Origin: Candidatus Nanopelagicaceae bacterium
Lineage (GTDB): Bacteria; Actinomycetota; Actinomycetes; Nanopelagicales; Nanopelagicaceae
Reading direction: 5' to 3'
Assembly: GCA_023254845.1 (NCBI GenBank)
Contig: JALRKE010000006.1
Span: forward strand, 1 to 32,230
Length of the DNA: 32,230 bases
In this document: one piece after another, positions 28,985-32,230 of the stretch
How the letters are laid out: each line of letters opens with the position of its first letter
How positions within the stretch are numbered: position 1 is the stretch's first letter
Translations under genes and position numbers: made by a program
Notes under the pieces: model-generated
The model's input: the letters and a program-made list of their open reading frames with translations, nothing else
What the model was told of the DNA's origin: nothing
The model's database searches: none

Positions 28985-31218
28985 GAAATCCGCCACCACT
29001 CCTTTCCTAGTCGCCGGGCAGAGAATATCGGCCGGGCAGAATCATCTACCTGCCAACTTAGGGCAATTGCACCATCCTTATCGCTTCTAAAGACGCTGCC
29101 TTTGCTCTCTAGGCTTGATATTAGCCCGTTATCTGGATGACCGTAAGAGTTACGCCCCACGCTAACTAGGAAGAGTGACGCACCCTCAAAAAACTTTGGC
29201 TCCTGATGTTTTGAGCCATGATGCGGAACCTTAATGACATCAACTCCTTCTAGATAACCAAGTAACTCTCTTTGCGCCCCAGGTTCTATATCCCCGGTTA
29301 TCAAGATTCGAACTTGCGCTACATCAACTATGGCTACAACGCTCCGGTTATTTTCAGTAGAACCATCGCCAGAAATGGAGTCAAAACTCTCTACGCCAGT
29401 CTCGGGCCAGATAATCTCCAGCGTCGTATTCCCTATTTCAAAACGCTGACCACTCCGAGCAATTCTCTCTTGAATTGAATCAAATAAATCAACTTCGCGA
29501 TTCAACCAAACCTCGCCTACTTCTCGACCGCCGACCCCAGTAAATCCTTGATAGTGATCGGCATGAATATGGCTGATTACAACCAATGGGAGCCGTTTAA
29601 CATGGAATTGATCTAGGCAGCGATCAAGCAAACGCGGATCTGGACCTGCGTCAAAGAGGATGGCTGATCCCCCGCCAAGATTTATCAAGAGCGCATCGCC
29701 TTGCCCCACATCACATTGACCGACTCTCCAATTACTTCCCGGAAAAATGAACCGCTGGCTCGAGCCAATTGCTAGCAGCGCTAGCAGCGCGAGGATTGCT
29801 ACCTTCCCTCCTAGGAATCTACGAAGCGTCAGTAAAGTTCCAATAAGAAGAATTACCGGAGCGCTCGTGACTAGAGCAGGCATCGACTCACTCCATCTGG
29901 AGATGTAAACAATCCAACTTGTTCCGATATTTGCAATCTCAAGAAGAAAGCGAGCCGCTGGCGCGACTGGAAGTATCAGCAACGTGGCAATGAAACCGAA
30001 GATTGTTACAAATGGAACTACTGGAGCTACCAGGATGTTGAGTAAAACCGTCCCTAGATTTAGCCCACCTGAAATGACCATTAAATAAGGAGCACAGAAC
30101 AAGGTCGCAGCCGTAGGTATTGAGATCAATTCACCCACTGCTTTGGGGCCAGGTATACGAGCGGCAATCTTTGGAGCAAAGAAAATTAGCCCGCTTGTCG
30201 CAAGTACGCTCAAGATGAAGCCCGCTTCGAAGGCCTGAAATGGATTAATTAATAGTAAGAGTGAGATGGCAACCGCTAGAGAATTAACTCCTGCGTTGCG
30301 GCGACCGCTCAACTTCGCTACTAGGAATACAGCGGCCATAACTCCAGCTCTTAACACCGATGGAGTAGGTCGAACAAGAAGCACAAAGATGACAAGGGCA
30401 AATATTGTGATTGAACTCTGAATCGTTCGATTAGGAATGAAAAAGCCGATAATGGCAAAGAGAAATGCGCTAACAATCGCAAAATTTGCGCCACTCACCG
30501 CAGTTAGATGAGAGAGACCGGCCTCAAGCATCCGCTTTGAAAGGGCGCTACTTTGTAATGAGGTATCCCCAATAACCATACCCGGAATAAGTGCAGCAGA
30601 ATCGCCACCAACTCCAGAAGTCGCCTCGCGTAGCGCAATACGGACTCGCTCCAAAGCCATTAATGACTTTGGTGAACTTATTAAACGCAGGGAATCTTCT
30701 TGGGCAATGAGAAGTGCTGCAATTTTTCGCTCTTTTGAATCAATCAATTGTCCTGATAACTTGATTCGCTGACCGGGGATTAATATCTCCTTGGACTCTA
30801 CTATCACACGGATAGGGAGACGGATTCGGTACCGCAATTCATCGGTGGCAAGAGATTCAGCGCGCATCAAGAAAGTAGTTTTAGATTCGGTCAATCTTGA
30901 GCCAATCACTCTTGGCCGAGTTTTACTGGAGTCGCTACTTACTACGCCTTCAATTTGTACATTAGTTTTTACATTGGATTGAGCAAATTTGGAGAGTTCG
31001 CTTGATTCAAGCGCGGCCATATGAATAAGTAGTGCACTTACCCCAGTCATGGATGCGATCAAAACTGGAGTAATGGCTCGATTTCGAAAGAGAGCCAAGA
31101 TAGGCGCCAAAAGCAGCGCCTTTAGCTCGAATACGTCAGCGAGTGCGATTCCCGCCCAGATTCCAATAGCAAGTGCGAGGGATTGGTAACGCTTGGTGTG
31201 TAATCTCAGATTGGGCAT
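28975..31218 (-). CDS. comEC: ComEC/Rec2 competence protein with C-terminal metallo-beta-lactamase domain
   Basis: LSHLTAVSGANFAIVSAFLF...; DVGQGDALLINLGGGSAILFDAGPDP, VVISHIHADHYQG, VIKVPHHGSKHQ. Confidence 0.95.
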   Translation of the reverse strand: MPNLRLHTKRYQSLALAIGIWAGIALADVFELKALLLAPILALFRNRAITPVLIASMTGVSALLIHMAALESSELSKFAQSNVKTNVQIEGVVSSDSSKTRPRVIGSRLTESKTTFLMRAESLATDELRYRIRLPIRVIVESKEILIPGQRIKLSGQLIDSKERKIAALLIAQEDSLRLISSPKSLMALERVRIALREATSGVGGDSAALIPGMVIGDTSLQSSALSKRMLEAGLSHLTAVSGANFAIVSAFLFAIIGFFIPNRTIQSSITIFALVIFVLLVRPTPSVLRAGVMAAVFLVAKLSGRRNAGVNSLAVAISLLLLINPFQAFEAGFILSVLATSGLIFFAPKIAARIPGPKAVGELISIPTAATLFCAPYLMVISGGLNLGTVLLNILVAPVVPFVTIFGFIATLLILPVAPAARFLLEIANIGTSWIVYISRWSESMPALVTSAPVILLIGTLLTLRRFLGGKVAILALLALLAIGSSQRFIFPGSNWRVGQCDVGQGDALLINLGGGSAILFDAGPDPRLLDRCLDQFHVKRLPLVVISHIHADHYQGFTGVGGREVGEVWLNREVDLFDSIQERIARSGQRFEIGNTTLEIIWPETGVESFDSISGDGSTENNRSVVAIVDVAQVRILITGDIEPGAQRELLGYLEGVDVIKVPHHGSKHQEPKFFEGASLFLVSVGRNSYGHPDNGLISSLESKGSVFRSDKDGAIALSWQVDDSARPIFSARRLGKEWWRISWH

Positions 31219-31224
31219 GCAGCC

Positions 31225-31824
31225 TCAAAGAGAGAGTCGGGACTTAATCCTCTCGAAAGTTTTCTCTCCTATACCCGGAACTTTTTGCAGATCTGCGATA
31301 TCTACAAATGGCCCGTTGGCACTTCTAAAATCAACGATTCGCCTGGCGAGGACTGGTCCAATCCCAGAGAGTGAGTCGAATTGGGAGACGCTGGCGCGAT
31401 TGACATAGACGGTTCCGCTAAAGGATTTGGAGCTAACCTTCTTCTTCTCCTCCGGTTTAACGCCGAGATATATCTGTTCACCATCTACTACCTTGCGAGC
31501 GAGATTAATTACGGAGAGATCTACGCCTTTTTTGGCGCCGCCCGCAGCGGATAACGCATCGACAACGCGAGAGCCATCAATAACGGGATACACACCCGGT
31601 CTCTTTACTTCTCCAGCCACATGTACAAGCAACATCTTTGATTCTGTGTTCTCAATAACCTTTATCGCGGGAGTTTCAACAGCCTCACCACGTGATGAGA
31701 GGAATAGGACTCCGGCAATCAGGATTGCAACTAGCGAGAGTGCGATAAGGGCTCGTCTTTGTTCAGTGGTGTATTCAAGCGTCTGTGATTTTAAATCTTC
31801 GAGTTTCTCTTTTAATAAGTTCAT
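31225..31824 (-). CDS. comEA: ComEA-like protein (SLBB + helix-hairpin-helix)
   Basis: N-terminal TM, LLVHVAGEVKRPGVYPVIDGSRVVDALSAAGG, VYVNRASVSQFDSLSGIGPVLARRIVDFRSANGPFVDIADLQKVPGIGEKTFERIK. Confidence 0.95.
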   Translation of the reverse strand: MNLLKEKLEDLKSQTLEYTTEQRRALIALSLVAILIAGVLFLSSRGEAVETPAIKVIENTESKMLLVHVAGEVKRPGVYPVIDGSRVVDALSAAGGAKKGVDLSVINLARKVVDGEQIYLGVKPEEKKKVSSKSFSGTVYVNRASVSQFDSLSGIGPVLARRIVDFRSANGPFVDIADLQKVPGIGEKTFERIKSRLSL

Positions 31825-31882
31825 GGGCGTATCAGAACAGAGAACTCAAGGGAATAGTTCTTTATATCTGGGGCTGTGGATA

Positions 31883-32230
31883 TTAAAGAACGATATTCAC
31901 AAATTTCGGCGCTTTAGTAATTATCTTCTTCGGTGCTGCGCCATTTAACTCATCTTTGATCGCCGAATCGCTAAGGGCCATATCCTCAAGTTCCTTATCG
32001 CTTATACCGGGGGATACCTCGACACGTTTTTTGATTTTTCCATTTACCTGGAAGATTGCGGTGACCGAGTCCTCAGTCAACAGCGCCGGATCAACTTCTG
32101 GCCAGCCGGCGAGGGCTACGGAAGGCTTATGCCCTAACCGCTCCCACATCTCTTCGGCTGTATACGGAGCGATTAAAGAGAGTGAGATGGCCACTGTTTC
32201 GGTGGCCTCTCGAACTGCAGGATCGGCCGA
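31883..32230 (-). CDS. leuS: Leucyl-tRNA synthetase, C-terminal part (runs off right edge)
   Basis: AVREATETVAMAISLSLIAPYTAEEMWERLGHKPSVALAGWPEVDPALLTEDSVTAIFQVNGKIKKRVEVSPGISDKELEDMAL. Confidence 0.9.
   Translation of the reverse strand, partial: SADPAVREATETVAISLSLIAPYTAEEMWERLGHKPSVALAGWPEVDPALLTEDSVTAIFQVNGKIKKRVEVSPGISDKELEDMALSDSAIKDELNGAAPKKIITKAPKFVNIVL

Noticed and set aside
28975-31824. comEA/comEC as part of a novel DNA-uptake island
   Set aside because: Conserved leuS-comEA-comEC-holA-rpsT order is typical of many actinobacteria; only ordinary competence proteins visible here
31427-31948. 173-aa plus-strand ORF
   Set aside because: Antisense to comEA and extending into the comEA-leuS gap; Ser/Thr-rich shadow with no SD or family signature

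Overview
The window is a gene-dense bacterial core-genome segment with moderate to low GC. Gene order and protein character are actinobacterial, and I infer a streamlined freshwater (acI / Nanopelagicales-like) member. Most of it is one long minus-strand block, read leftwards from the high-coordinate end: leuS (3' part), comEA, comEC, holA, rpsT, lepA, hemW, DoxX-like, hrcA, dnaJ, rsmE, HIT, phoH, ybeY, corC-like, FAH-like, gltX, tRNA-Gln, tRNA-Glu, leuC, leuD, HU, plsC, gpsA, ddl, thiL, recG, rsmD, coaD, SepIVA/DivIVA-like, DUF177, rpmF, rnc, mutM (5' part). Plus-strand genes are rpmB, an orphan Lrp/AsnC ligand-binding domain protein, a three-gene accessory cassette (Xre regulator, novel membrane protein, DUF418/YeiB-like protein) and an iclR-family regulator divergent from leuC. 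I see no CRISPR array, transposon, prophage, rRNA or defence system. The observations most worth a second look are: the Xre/membrane/DUF418 cassette and its operator-like promoter; an rnc gene with no ATG/GTG/TTG at the expected start but an SD-spaced CTG; a recurring leaderless-promoter geometry; and a palindrome-rich HU leader. I found no convincing undescribed large system. The cassette at about 7.09-9.36 kb is the best candidate for uncharacterised function.
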